From Carposina sasakii (Eukaryota > Arthropoda > Insecta > Lepidoptera > Carposinidae), in assembly GCA_014607495.2 (NCBI GenBank), contig CP053171.1, positions 1,860,001 to 1,924,000 of the forward strand: DNA of 64,000 bases, in the 5' to 3' direction. A program made the position numbers and the translations under genes. Every line of letters begins with the position of its first letter. Position 1 is the first letter of the stretch. The notes under the pieces are model-generated. The model worked only from the letters and a program-made list of their open reading frames with translations. It ran no database searches and was not told the origin of the DNA. Positions 54,651-64,000 of the stretch are shown one piece after another.

Positions 54651-55315
54651 AATGAAATGACTTTGTAGATATAGGTACTAGATGGCGCTGCCTCCAAAAT
54701 AGATCGCGATATCGTTAACATTTTGACTAGGTACATTTGTTATTTTGTTGCTAACTTTTTCGAATTTATTTCATAAAAACGGATTTTAATGTTGTAAAAT
54801 ACTTTTTGAAGGACGACAACGCAATGCGTTAAATTGTCCGTTAAAAATGTCTATGAAATAGAGGTGTATCAGGTGGATAAAGTATTGAATAAAAGCGTAC
54901 CCGTACCCTCTATGCCCGTACGTATGGATTCATTACTTTGACCATGAGTACTCGTTACTATCGTATCGTTACAGAACTCGTTACTTCTGGATACCGCACA
55001 TGGTATAGTCCGTAGTATGGTAACGAGTCGAATCGACGTGAACTGTCGACGTAATATACCAAATTTGCAATGGATTTACTATTTACAAAATTTTTACCAC
55101 AAACTGCAATTATATTGCAAAGAATAGTACGTGGAGAATTATATATTCTCCATGGAATAGTACAAAACAGTTAAAAACTTTGACGATATAAAAAATATAA
55201 TAAGTACTTTAAACAAAACCGTTCTTTGAAATAAGCGTAGAACATAAGATCTTTAAACAAACCTATCAATACACCAATGCGATCCGAAAAAGTGTATTAT
55301 ACGAAAAAAATTTTT
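54651..55315. other. Intergenic, nothing recognised
   Basis: No gene. A short inverted pair GAGAATTATATATTCTC lies at about 55135-55152. Confidence 0.45.
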
Positions 55316-55495
55316 TTTAGATCTCCGACCGTATTTCGGCCAAGGCGACCAATCTCTACGGAGATTGGCCAGGTACGCAGGAGATATTATAGTGCACAAG
55401 TATGTGCGCAAACACAGATGCACTCTCATAGTCCGATGGGACGGAAAGCCGACACGACCAAGAGATATTTAGTGCACTAAGGCGCGACGAGCAAC
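55316..55495 (+). repeat. Dispersed repeat, CGACCGTATTTCGGCC type
   Basis: CGACCGTATTTCGGCCAAGG, CTACGGAGATTGGCCAGG and TATTATAGTGCACAAGTATG form a block I recognise as common in moth genomes. The short frame over it is not accepted as a gene. Confidence 0.55.
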
Positions 55496-55798
55496 AAGCC
55501 TATTAAAATACATACTTGTAGATTAATCGCATAATTTACCGTAAACAAATGTAGTTGAACTTATATTTTCAGTGATAGACGATAATAAACGCCTCTAAAT
55601 ATAAATATACAAAGAATAAGGTACAGTTTAAAGTCAGTTATCCTAAAATTGTTATCTAAATAAGTGATTTCAGAGCAAACATTTTCATTCTAAATACTTG
55701 GAATATCTTTAACCTTTCTCAGTCTAATGACGTTGTAGTACCGCCAGCAAAAACACTTTAAAAAGAATTGAAAAATAGTAATTTATATAAGGCTCTTC
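55496..55798. other. Intergenic, nothing recognised
   Basis: AT-rich spacer. Confidence 0.5.
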
Positions 55799-55872
55799 GG
55801 AAAGTTCTAGAGTGGATACCACGTATCGGCAAACGATGTCCAACAGTGGACTTCTCAGGGCTGTTAAATGAA
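55799..55872 (+). pseudogene. Collapsed RTE-type C-terminus
   Basis: GGAAAGTTCTAGAGTGGATA and CCACGTATCGGCAAACG are joined straight to ATGTCCAACAGTGGACTTCT. Compared with 52102-52362 an internal segment of about 120 bases is deleted. Confidence 0.75.
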
Positions 55873-56388
55873 TAAGGCTCTTTAGTCAACTCATCCCGCT
55901 TCAAACTCATCCCGCGGGATGAGTTGAATAAATCATAAATTTAATTACTTTTTCTGAGTCAACTCATTCCACTTTATAAAAGAAATGTAATGTAGGAGTG
56001 TCGAATCCTTTAAGGCAAAACTAAAGGAGCACTACCTATCCTTGTGTTAGAATTATTTTCCATATTTGTTTCTTATCTTTCCATTGTATTATATTATTGT
56101 AGATATATATTTATTAAGTGTATTGTATGTACGTTTATCTAGTTTATTTGTTATAAGTATATTATGTGTAGTTTATTGAGTAGTTTTAAGGTTAATTATT
56201 TAGGTTTCTAGTTCTGTTTATGCACATCTGTCAACCTTTACTTTTATTCTATTCCTTCACTTCTTTTGGTCTGCTGGAAGAAATAAGCACGCCATTGTAC
56301 ATTTCTCTTGTACCTGTGTAATTTATGTGTATATTTTTAATTTGTGTGCAATACAGTATAAAGTATTGTGTTATTTGAAATTTAAGTA
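55873..56388. repeat. GGGATGAGTTGA repeat with inserted LINE 3' end
   Basis: CAACTCATCCCGC occurs repeatedly at 55888-55985. It is interrupted from about 55998 to 56365 by a LINE 3'-UTR-like sequence (GGTCTGCTGGAAGAAATAAG, TTGTGTGCAATACAGTATAA). Comparison with 51341-51420, which lacks that segment, shows the insertion. Confidence 0.6.
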
Positions 56389-56557
56389 CAGTCGTGAGCA
56401 AAAGTGTTTGGGAAAATAATGACATACTATGGTTTTGTTATACTGATGTATTATAAAAATCACAGCCGTTTGATAAATAATAAGAAAATGAAATCTAGTA
56501 AAACATTGTTTAAAGATTTGAAAAAAATTATAATTTATTATTATTTTGGTCGAAAAA

Positions 56558-57371
56558 TCTATACTATACTATATATATATATAATATTATAAAGCTGAAG
56601 AGTTTGTTTATTTGTTTGATTGAACGCGCTAATCTCCGGAACTACTGGGTCGAATTAAAAAATTCTTTTTGTGTTGGATAGTCCATTTATCGAGGAAGGC
56701 TTTAGGCTATATATCATCACAGTGCGACCAATAGGGACGAAGAATAAGAGGATAATGTGGAAAAAACGGGGAAAATTATTCAACTTTGGAGACTTCCGTT
56801 GCGTGCGCTGCGTAAACGGTTCAAGTTATCCAAAAAATATGTATGAAAGAATAAAATGACGTAGAAATGATATGAAAGAAAAAAATTGAAGGTCTAGACT
56901 GCCTGATGCAGAACCCTTAGCAGCCCAGCTAAACTTTGAGAGATATGAAAATACCGTCTTAGGAAAAGTTGCTCAGCATGATAAGCACTTTCTAATAACG
57001 TAATAAAATTGAAGGTCTAGATAACCTGATGCAGAACCCTTAACAGCCCAGCTAAATTTTGAGAGATATGAAAATACCGTCTTAGGAAAAGTTATTCAAC
57101 ATTTTAAAAGAATTCAATTCCCTGTTAAGTTATCTTTTGCTGTAACAATTAATAAATCACAGGGGCAAACGTTTAAACACGTTGGAATTGACTTACGTCA
57201 AGACTGCTTTTCACACGGCCAATTATATGTCGCGTTGTCAAGATCGGGTTGCGGAGAAAATCAGTATGTTCTTCTGCCACAAGAAAATAAAACAAAAAAT
57301 ATAATTTACGCAGAAGTACTTTAAAATATTTTATTCTGTTTGTTGACGCGGACGAAGTCGCGGGCAACAGC
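56558..57371 (+). mobile_element. Helitron H2, near-identical to H1
   Basis: Same sequence as 35705-36518 from ATAATATTATAAAGCTGAAG to GACGAAGTCGCGGGCAACAG, including the internal direct duplication. It differs by single bases (AGGATAATG against AGGAAAATG) and by microsatellite length. Flanks differ, so these are separate insertions. The strong similarity indicates recent activity. Confidence 0.85.
57025..57324 (+). pseudogene. Helitron helicase C-terminal fragment (H2)
   Basis: Open from 57025 to TAA at 57322: [50 protein letters not shown] and IIYAEVL. It keeps the T that H1 lacks, so the frame reaches further upstream. Pif1-like helicase motifs V-VI only. Confidence 0.82.
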
Positions 57372-57519
57372 TATATGAATATAAAACGAAACAATAAAAA
57401 ATGACCGCTGTTTTATTAATATGTACTTGATACTATGTGAAGGTAGGTAATTGAAATCATAGTTTTAAAATACATAAATCTACTGTCAAACTATTTTGCT
57501 CGCGACTGTATAAATCATA

Positions 57520-57720
57520 AAAAGTATCAGTGGGATGAGTCGACCAATTCAAAACATTCAATAGGTCAACTCATCCCGCGGGCCATTATGTGTAGAAAAG
57601 GGGTAGATAATACGTTAAGCGAAATGCTATTAAAATAGCCGACTATATTATAGGTATAGAGCCTATCCACAGAATATGAGATTCGAAATCAATCATTAAT
57701 ATTTTTCAAGATTTGTATTC
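57520..57720. repeat. GGGATGAGT repeat end and decayed P half
   Basis: GTCAACTCATCCCGCGGG at about 57562, then AAAGGGGTAGATAATACG and TTAAGCGAAATGCTATTAAA, the left half of a P element, stopping in TTTTTCAAGATTTG. Confidence 0.55.
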
Positions 57721-58195
57721 AAATTCAAAATTCATTTATTTCAGGTAATAGACCCATAGATTTTGATAACAATTATTGTTTTTATTAATACGATATCATA
57801 ACACATTTAAAAAATTACAAATTTATTTAATTCGAATGGAAAATAATGTCAGAAATTAATTAAAATACTAACAACACAACGCTAGGTCAATAGCCTCTCA
57901 CAAACGGCACCACTGGAACATGCCTGTTACAGCAATGCCGCATATAGGGGCAATCCAGTCTGACGGCAATCATCGCCAAGACTGTGTTAGGGCTCTGCGC
58001 ACCAGGGAGACACCACGCTTTCGCATTGAAGCGTGAAAACAGGCGGTGCGCGCCTCTGCGAACATACCCGAGGCGCTGCAGAACCGGGGCAAGCCCATTA
58101 CAATCCGGAAGGCATTATTATAAAGAACCCGCAGGTGGCTGTAGCTCTTCTTTGTGTAACGATTATTGTGATTGTGTGTGTATTGATTGATTGAT
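57721..58195 (-). repeat. Probable antisense LINE 3' end
   Basis: ATTCAAAATTCATTTATTTC at the left is a typical antisense LINE tail in Lepidoptera. It is followed by a GC-richer region (CTGCGCACCAGGGAGACACC) that may encode a decayed protein end. No motif identified. Confidence 0.4.
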
Positions 58196-58607
58196 TTTAC
58201 ATTCCGAGCTACTTAAAATTTTAGCCGTAGACTAAGATGAATGGATGATAATTAGTGGTTTACTAATTTACTAATTTCTATAATCCTGAGGATGCCACGG
58301 TTGTTGGCGAAACATATGTAAATTATTTATCTAGTTTTTGATTTCGGAATAGTGCAATGTATTGTCTTGCATGCTGTGTGCTCGGGTCTGGTTTCTCATG
58401 GCGATTGTAGTTAGTGCAAGTGCCTGTTGTCACAATTATGAGTTATCAGATCCGAGGGTCAGTGGAGGATGTAGGGCCCGGTGGTGGGCGCACCCATAAT
58501 GAATGTTTGAACTTCCGAATTGTAACGCCTAATACAATTTCATTTATAAGATGAATCTATCAAATGCGATGCTTTTTAAGGTCTAGAACGTGCCAAAGAA
58601 ATATACA
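58196..58607. other. Intergenic, nothing recognised
   Basis: No gene recognised. Confidence 0.45.
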
Positions 58608-58802
58608 CCTACTAATATTATAATGGCGAAAGTTTGTGAGTGTGAGTTGTTACTTCTTCACGCAAAAACTACTGAATGGATGTTGATGAAACTTCACAAT
58701 AATATAGCTCACAATTCAGAATAACATATTTTTATCCCGGATAATTTCGACTTTTTATTTTCTCTGCAGTCCACGCGAACGGGGTCGCGGGCGTCCACTG
58801 GT
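58608..58802 (+). mobile_element. Hel-like element
   Basis: CCTACTAATATTATAATGGC start, ACTTCTTCACGCAAAAACTA, and the end GCAGTCCACGCGAACGGGGT, CGCGGGCGTCCACTGGT. Confidence 0.65.
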
Positions 58803-59280
58803 ACTATATATACTCTAAAAATATAACTATCCTTGTGGCGCTGTCGGGTAAAAAACTTGTGGAAACCAACCCCAATAGTTTTCAAAATCCATGCCCACTT
58901 CATCTGCTATCCGTACCCAAGATGGCAGACGGGCCATTTATTTCTCATCAGGCTACTATATTGTATATCGAATTTATATCGCATTACAAAATAATTGCTT
59001 TTGCGTTTGATTCATAAAAACGTAATGAAGATATGAAATATCAATAATTTATTTTTTCGTGTTATTACCTATTGGCAAGACACCATCTGCACGTTTTATA
59101 ATGAAAAAAATAAAATTAGGTATCGCACGATAATTCTACGATATTTTTGTCAAATCTACGATAATTTGTAAACACCCAATTTTATCCCAAGAATTTTGAA
59201 ATATATTCTGTCGTGCGATAAAAACACGATAATTTTGTAATAAATATGAGATAATTTCGCAAGGTACGATCTGGCAACAC
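58803..59280. other. Intergenic, possible AT-rich repeat
   Basis: ACGATAATTTTGTAATAAAT and ATCGCACGATAATTCTACG form a loosely repeated AT-rich stretch at about 59110-59270; no gene. Confidence 0.45.
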
Positions 59281-59284
59281 TGCT

Positions 59285-59545
59285 TCCATCCACTCTTCCG
59301 TTGTACACTTTATTTGTCAGTCTACTTTCACTCTACCTCTCCACATGCCCAAACCACCTCAACATACCCTTCTCAATCTTCTTCACCACGTCCTCATTTA
59401 TACCACATTTCTTTCTGATCACCTCATTTCTTATTCTATCTTTCAATGTGACTCCACACATACTTCTCAATGCTCTCATTTCCACTGCATTCACTTGACT
59501 TTGGTGTTTTGGTTTCTGCCATACCCAATTTTCACTACATAAAAG
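59285..59545 (-). pseudogene. LINE C-terminus (WFGHVER type)
   Basis: Minus strand reads NAVEMRALRSMCGVTLKDRI, RNEVIRKKCGIN, then KGMLRWFGHVER, a TAG, and RLTNKVYNGRVDG. The V-E-M-R-x-L-R, D-R-I-R-N-E, W-x-G-H-V-x-R and R-L-T-x-x-x-Y-x-x-x-V-D-G series is a well-known C-terminal region of non-LTR reverse transcriptases. One nonsense codon sits after VER. 5'-truncated relic. Confidence 0.75.
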
Positions 59546-60214
59546 TCGGCACCAAAACACCTCTATGAACAGCCATGGAACTTTGTTAAGGTATAAGGTG
59601 TCATTTTTTTCTTTGGCTTGTTTGCTTCTATAGAAATATAAATATTATGATGTAAAGATTATCTGGTTATACCAGGGATTTGGTATCTACATTTCTATGG
59701 GTTATACCATGACATAATAAAATTTTTAAACCATAGACTAAATAGTCCTTCCTCTTTATAGTACAATAGTACCTATCTATTTAGCCAGCCTCCTGCTCCC
59801 ACTGCTTTATTCACATAAAATTCAAAACAAGCTCTTTTATTACATTTATCAAGTAAACAGATTAAAATCAAAATCTCTCAATTTATTCTAACCCCGTACC
59901 TCAATATAACTGACGCATCGGATGTGGTAAAGCAAGGAAGTAAATATAGGATTCGCATTTTTTAAAAAGTGTCTATTTAAGTCTCTTGCGTATCATTTTA
60001 CTCCTAAATGATTAAGTCCTCCCGTAGGTATTCGAGGCACGCTTCCCTCGTCGCCGTTATAAATAGTCATCCATTCTGGTTGGAACTTCCATCACCATCA
60101 GCTCCCTGATCTTCTGAGTCTGTAGGCACCCAATCAGTACATATCTTTGTCCTCCTGTCTGGGTGCATCATGAGACTTCTACCACCAACCCAAAAATGGA
60201 CAATGTAGCTAACA
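59546..60214. other. Intergenic, nothing recognised
   Basis: No gene recognised. Confidence 0.45.
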
Positions 60215-60402
60215 TCCTACTAATATTATAAACGCGAAAGTTTGTAAGTATGGATGGATGGATGGATTTCACGTAAAATCGGCTGGAGCGATTTTAATAA
60301 AATTTAGTATGGAGTTAGCAGGCTACTTATTATCACGGGAAAATATTTTTATGCCGGATAATTTCGGCATTTTGTTTTTTCTGCAGTCCACGCGGACAAA
60401 GT
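60215..60402 (+). mobile_element. Hel-like element
   Basis: TCCTACTAATATTATAAACG start, GGATGGATGGATGGATT, TGGAGCGATTTTAATAAAAT and the 3' part GCAGTCCACGCGGACAAAG; the CTAGT end is missing. Confidence 0.65.
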
Positions 60403-61079
60403 TATCTATAAATCGAATTGATAGAGGTTGGTGTTGGAAACGTTTCCTCCAATGAGAGGCCTTCAATTAGCACGTTCGCAAAATCACATGAAGAAATGTA
60501 ACCGCTAATCGTGAAAGATTACGATAACAAACGTCTTTGCGAAATGATGTTACATTGTCGTATCACTAGTTATCGTCCAGTTCCTTGAGTTTTGCAATTT
60601 ACAAATATGTTAGGGACCCAAGTTTAGGAGCACTTTTTCAATTTAGAGTTAGTACCTCATGACTGTACCATCGAAGTTACAAAATTCTGTTTATTTTTTA
60701 ATTTTGGATGGACTGTGTGAGGGAGGATATGCGTGTACTGGGAGTGAGCAATGATATGACAGATAATAGGGATGAATGGAAGAAAAGAACATATTGCGCC
60801 GACCCCAAATAAATGGGAACAGGGCAGGAAGATGATGATTTTTAATTTTGTTTTACCACACCTCATCGCACCTGTGTATATTTATTCTTTGAAAAATACT
60901 CCTCTTTATATAACCATAGGATCTCTAAATTAAGTGTAAACAATTTGGAAAATGTTTTGTATTATTTTTCACTTCCGTTTTGGAACCGTGCTCTTTGAAT
61001 ATAAAAAATGCTTATTCATTTTTAGGAAATAGATTCCTTTTTGCAGAACAAACTTTTTTGATGAAGTAAAGGAGTAGGT
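60403..61079. other. Intergenic with repeat fragment
   Basis: 60418-60560 resembles 26629-26765 (GAGGCCTTCAATTAGCACG, TTTGCGAAATGATGTTACA). At 60700-60835 a stretch with TGGACTGTGTGAGGGAGGAT and AATGGGAACAGGGCAGGAAG looks like another retroelement C-terminus, ending in GATGATGAT. No intact gene. Confidence 0.45.
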
Positions 61080-61325
61080 ATACATACATATAATCATGCC
61101 TTTATCCCTTACGGAGTAGGCAGAGCCCCAAAGGCCGATAGAACCACATGGTGCCACTTCTGACCAATTTTAAGGGTATAGTTGAGATATACAAATTCGA
61201 TTAGTAGTGACAGGTGGTCAGCCCATCGACTACAAAATACCAAGACCCACTTGTCCCTCTACAGACTTGTACAGTATGCCTGGGATTATACGTTTTATTT
61301 TTCACTCCCATAGCAGCATAGAAGA
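61080..61325. repeat. R-F repeat
   Basis: CATGCCTTTATCCCTTACGG, GATAGAACCACATGGTGCCA, GTGACAGGTGGTCAGCCCAT and CTTGTACAGTATGCC. Confidence 0.7.
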
Positions 61326-61717
61326 AGAAGCAGGTATATACGGCGAAAAAGTCTTACACGTGTAAAAAAATATAGAGTTAATTTTTACATAGTTTTTACA
61401 TACATTTTTCAAAGTGCTCGCGCTTTTTATAGTCGATATCCATCATGGATTCGAATACAAGATCTACAACTACTACCAACTTTGCCAATTGATCGTGAAA
61501 TTAAATTCAGTGCACACAGCTTTGCCCTCATACCTGAAAATCCTGAAAAGTTAAAAAAGAAAACGGTTTTTGCACGTCAAGAGTGGCATCTACACTAGAG
61601 GGCTCTGTAATGCAAATTGTAGCAGGTTCTTGAAAACTTTCGGGCTACATTGTTGCTGGAAGCGACATTTTGCCACTGAACACCTACTTAGCTGAGGTAT
61701 CCAATAGCCAAACTATA
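61326..61717. other. Intergenic, nothing recognised
   Basis: The ATGGATTCGAATACAAGATC frame at 61444 stops after 14 codons; not a gene. Confidence 0.45.
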
Positions 61718-61833
61718 TAGGGTGCAACAAAACGGATATAAAACAAATGCTTTGAAAATTTGAGTCCCAAATATTTATATTGCACTGTATACATAGCTTT
61801 TCGCTTAACATACCTTTTCTGTTACACCCAGTA
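61718..61833. mobile_element. Palindromic MITE, P copy 10, internally deleted
   Basis: TATAGGGTGCAACAAAACGG and CATAGCTTTTCGCTTAACAT with ACCTTTTCTGTTACACCC; most of the inner palindrome is gone. Confidence 0.7.
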
Positions 61834-62820
61834 GGAACAGAGATATTTATTATAATCTCTGGAAATCTTATTTGTCAAAGCCGCATCGGATATAAGTAGA
61901 GCAAAAAACTGCTCAGGCTCGATTTGTATGCGTGTACCACGTCGCAGGCGGAGTGTGACGTCTAGTCAAATAGTGCAGAGTTATTGTCATTTCGAGGTCA
62001 TTTTTGCCTGAACTTTGCGAACATGTCGTAGGTATGAGTCGATATGAAACTCAGATGCGTTCTCTCTCAGTAACTTATCACTGATTATTGACATCTGTGC
62101 CCGCTATGATTAATATGTGATTGTGAGATCTCCTTTTTGATGCTGCAGTTCTAGCTACACCATTTTAGGCTTTTACTTGTATATTTTATGTTCTAGAGGT
62201 AGACTGGGTAGATACTTCCATATCTATAGATCGATGTTCAATAATCTGCATAGGAGGCGCTATCGCGTCAGGTACAGCTTTACAGCTACAAAGTATCATG
62301 GAGGAACTTTTAAAAGGAGATACGATAACCAACGTTACCTACGCAGCACAGTATGTACCAATCACAGGTTGATAATCGACTTTGCCCTGCCACTACATAG
62401 TTTTAAGTAATTTCTAAAAAGTATTAAAACCATGCTTACATTTAACTAAACGTTTGATTAGTCTTAAGACAATTTGTTTGATCAGTAGCTTACTAATTAG
62501 TTAAAATACGTGAAACAACTTAATGGTACCTAAGCTTTACTACTAATCTAACAAAATGCCCTTCTTATATAACTAAAAGTTGAAAAAATATGTGAAAGTA
62601 GACTCTACCTGTACCTATATACGAGTATAGGTATTATTTCCTATTTCATTTTTATAGGTATAGGAACGGGCCACAAACTAAAGATCAAGTTAAAACGAAA
62701 CGTACGAAAACCACATCACTGGTGGTAGGTTGCAGAGAGAGATCGGCTCGTTCTTATTGGCTCATTTAAGAAGACTTAGAAAACAACAAAGTGATAGGTC
62801 GGATACGGGGGAAGCACCGG
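61834..62820. other. Intergenic with R-C fragment
   Basis: An R-C fragment is at about 62035-62165 (TCTCTCAGTAACTTATCACT, GATCTCCTTTTTGATGCTGC, AGTTCTAGCTAC). The 77-codon frame at 62177-62410 is Arg/Tyr-rich with no recognised domain or splice sites and is not called. Confidence 0.4.
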
Positions 62821-63441
62821 CCCCCTTATTACCTAACTAGCAAAAGCAAAGCGATAGCGAAAATTGTACAAAAATCGCTGATTGCTTGTCAAATTCGTAT
62901 TACGTAAAATGGATTTCAAAGGAACTTTGACTGTCTACGACTCGATTGCGACATCGCGCGGGACGAGACGCAGGGGAGGAAGGCCAACCTACGGCGCGCC
63001 GGCAGACGGTCAAACACAGCACTCGCCATCGCACGCGCATCTTAAAATTTACTTCTACAGGGTGTAACAGAAAGGGCATATTAAGCGAAAAGCTGTATAA
63101 ATAGTCCACTATAGAGAACCTATTTCCAAAATGAAACTCAAAATATTTTTTTTTTCCATATTTTTATTTTTCAAGATTATATTTTGTGGATAGGTTCTCT
63201 ATAGTGGGCTATTTACATAGCTTTTCGCTTAACATACCCTTTTTGTTACACCCTGTATAGTTTGCTGTCCGGGATATTGTTACCTGAAACGACTGAAATA
63301 CACCAGCATTCCTATGTATACAGTCCACATTTATTTACGTCCCCATTAGGACCCTTCACATTGACATTTCAAGGCGAATATTGTACAATTTTCGCTATCG
63401 CTTTGCTTCGGCTTTGCTATTGCTTTTACGTAATCAGGGGG
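62821..63441. mobile_element. TIR DNA element, 0.6 kb, with nested P MITE
   Basis: The left end CCCCCTTATTACCTAACTAG, CAAAAGCAAAGCGATAGCGA, AAATTGTACAA is inverted at the right (TTGTACAATTTTCGCTATCG, CTTTGCT..TTTTACGTAATCAGGGGG). TIRs are about 60 bp. The outer ends match the 168-bp MITE at 2476-2643. A P element (63056-63259) is inserted inside. No transposase recognised; the small frames are chance readings. Confidence 0.78.
63056..63259. mobile_element. Palindromic MITE, P copy 11
   Basis: TACAGGGTGTAACAGAAAGG to CTTTTTGTTACACCCTGTA; TA flanks. The central part is shortened. Confidence 0.8.
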
Positions 63442-64000
63442 CCGCTCTGATGCAAATAGTGTCGTACCAAACCTCGATGAAGAATCCGTTTCGTAGAATA
63501 ACTCCTAGGCCTGATTTCGGAACTAACATTTTTTATATGCAGTAACACATACATACACGTAGTAACTAGCGCCATCATCCTATAGAACTATTTGGTGAAT
63601 TCGCTCTCTATGTCTCTAGCAAAGCTTTCTTGTCTATGTTCATATAAAAGCCACCTCTCCTTAGTCCTTCCTTTATGACAACTACTTACTCTTGCGGCTT
63701 GCAACCTACCTACTCAAGTTACAATGCGCTCGAACTATTCAGCAAATTCCGTCGAATATGAAACGATTTCTAGGTATTCTTCATACGGTATGTTATGTTT
63801 CCCCACAGTGTCGGACCGTTAGTCCATAAGGCTACACTTTTTAGTTATATGAAACAGTCTTATAACTATAAATGGGTCATCTTAGGGCCGATTTTTTTTT
63901 AAACGTATAATGTATCAGAAGAATAACGTTGATGCTGTTTTTCCCAAAAATTCAATCATGATAGAGACATCATCAACTTTATTCTTCAGATAGGCTATCT
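63442..64000. other. Intergenic, nothing recognised
   Basis: No gene or repeat family recognised up to the end of the window. Confidence 0.45.

Larger units (their letters stand above)
56389..57508. mobile_element. TA-flanked TIR transposon (CAGTCGTGAGCAAAA)
   Basis: Left end TA-CAGTCGTGAGCAAAAGTG and right end TATTTTGCTCGCGACTG-TA are inverted and flanked by TA, fitting Tc1/mariner-like elements. A Helitron (56558-57371) is inserted inside it. No transposase is visible. Confidence 0.75.

Noticed and set aside
57984..58190. 68-codon Cys/Arg-rich frame
   Set aside because: Lies in a probable antisense LINE end, and no domain or secretion signal is visible.
62177..62410. 77-codon frame rich in Arg and Tyr
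   Set aside because: No motif, no splice or promoter evidence, and located among repeat fragments.

Overview
This is a repeat-dense, AT-rich stretch of insect nuclear DNA, most probably from a moth or butterfly (Lepidoptera). The evidence is the repeat content: short Helitron-like elements that begin TCCTACTAATATTATAAA and end GCGGGC..CTAGT, tRNA-derived SINEs with clear A and B boxes, a dispersed repeat ending GGAGGCCTACGTCCAGCAGT with a GAT/ATG tail, and several RTE-type and Jockey-type LINE remnants. Species cannot be named from the sequence alone. There is no bacterial gene organisation, CRISPR array or rRNA.

Layout. 1-2508: intergenic repeats. 2509-15501 and 16003-29158: two copies of the same roughly 13 kb segment in direct order, separated by exactly 500 N (15502-16001). 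Copy 1 ends at the gap and copy 2 starts at it, which is what two unmerged overlapping contigs or haplotypes would give. The segment holds only transposons: Helitrons, one with an internal minisatellite, several inverted-repeat MITEs, SINEs and retroposon tails. 29159-43200: unique DNA packed with MITEs, retroposon tails, a Helitron with a helicase remnant (35705-36518) and decayed LINE C-termini. 43208-46716: the only host gene I can support, on the minus strand, with five or six exons encoding an N-terminal MADF DNA-binding domain. 46930-50275: repeat cluster ending in a 5'-truncated Jockey-type LINE with a long reverse transcriptase frame. 50276-64000: more repeats, including an RNase H-bearing LINE inserted in a palindromic MITE with a 12-bp target duplication, a second copy of the Helitron nested inside a TIR transposon, and a 0.6 kb TIR element containing another MITE.

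Family labels used below. P = palindromic MITE with termini CAGGGTGTAACAAAA. R-A = RTE-tail repeat ending GGAGGCCTACGTCCAGCAGT. R-C = repeat containing CATCAGCTGCATCTCCTTCC. R-D = retroposon ending AACTGTCCCAAATAAA. R-E = repeat containing AACCTCACCTGCCCGTGG. R-F = repeat containing CCTTACGGGGTAGGCAGAG. Hel-like = short non-autonomous Helitron-like element. Apart from the MADF gene, nothing here looks like a working cellular pathway. The coding signal is transposon protein fragments, and most short open frames are chance readings through repeats.
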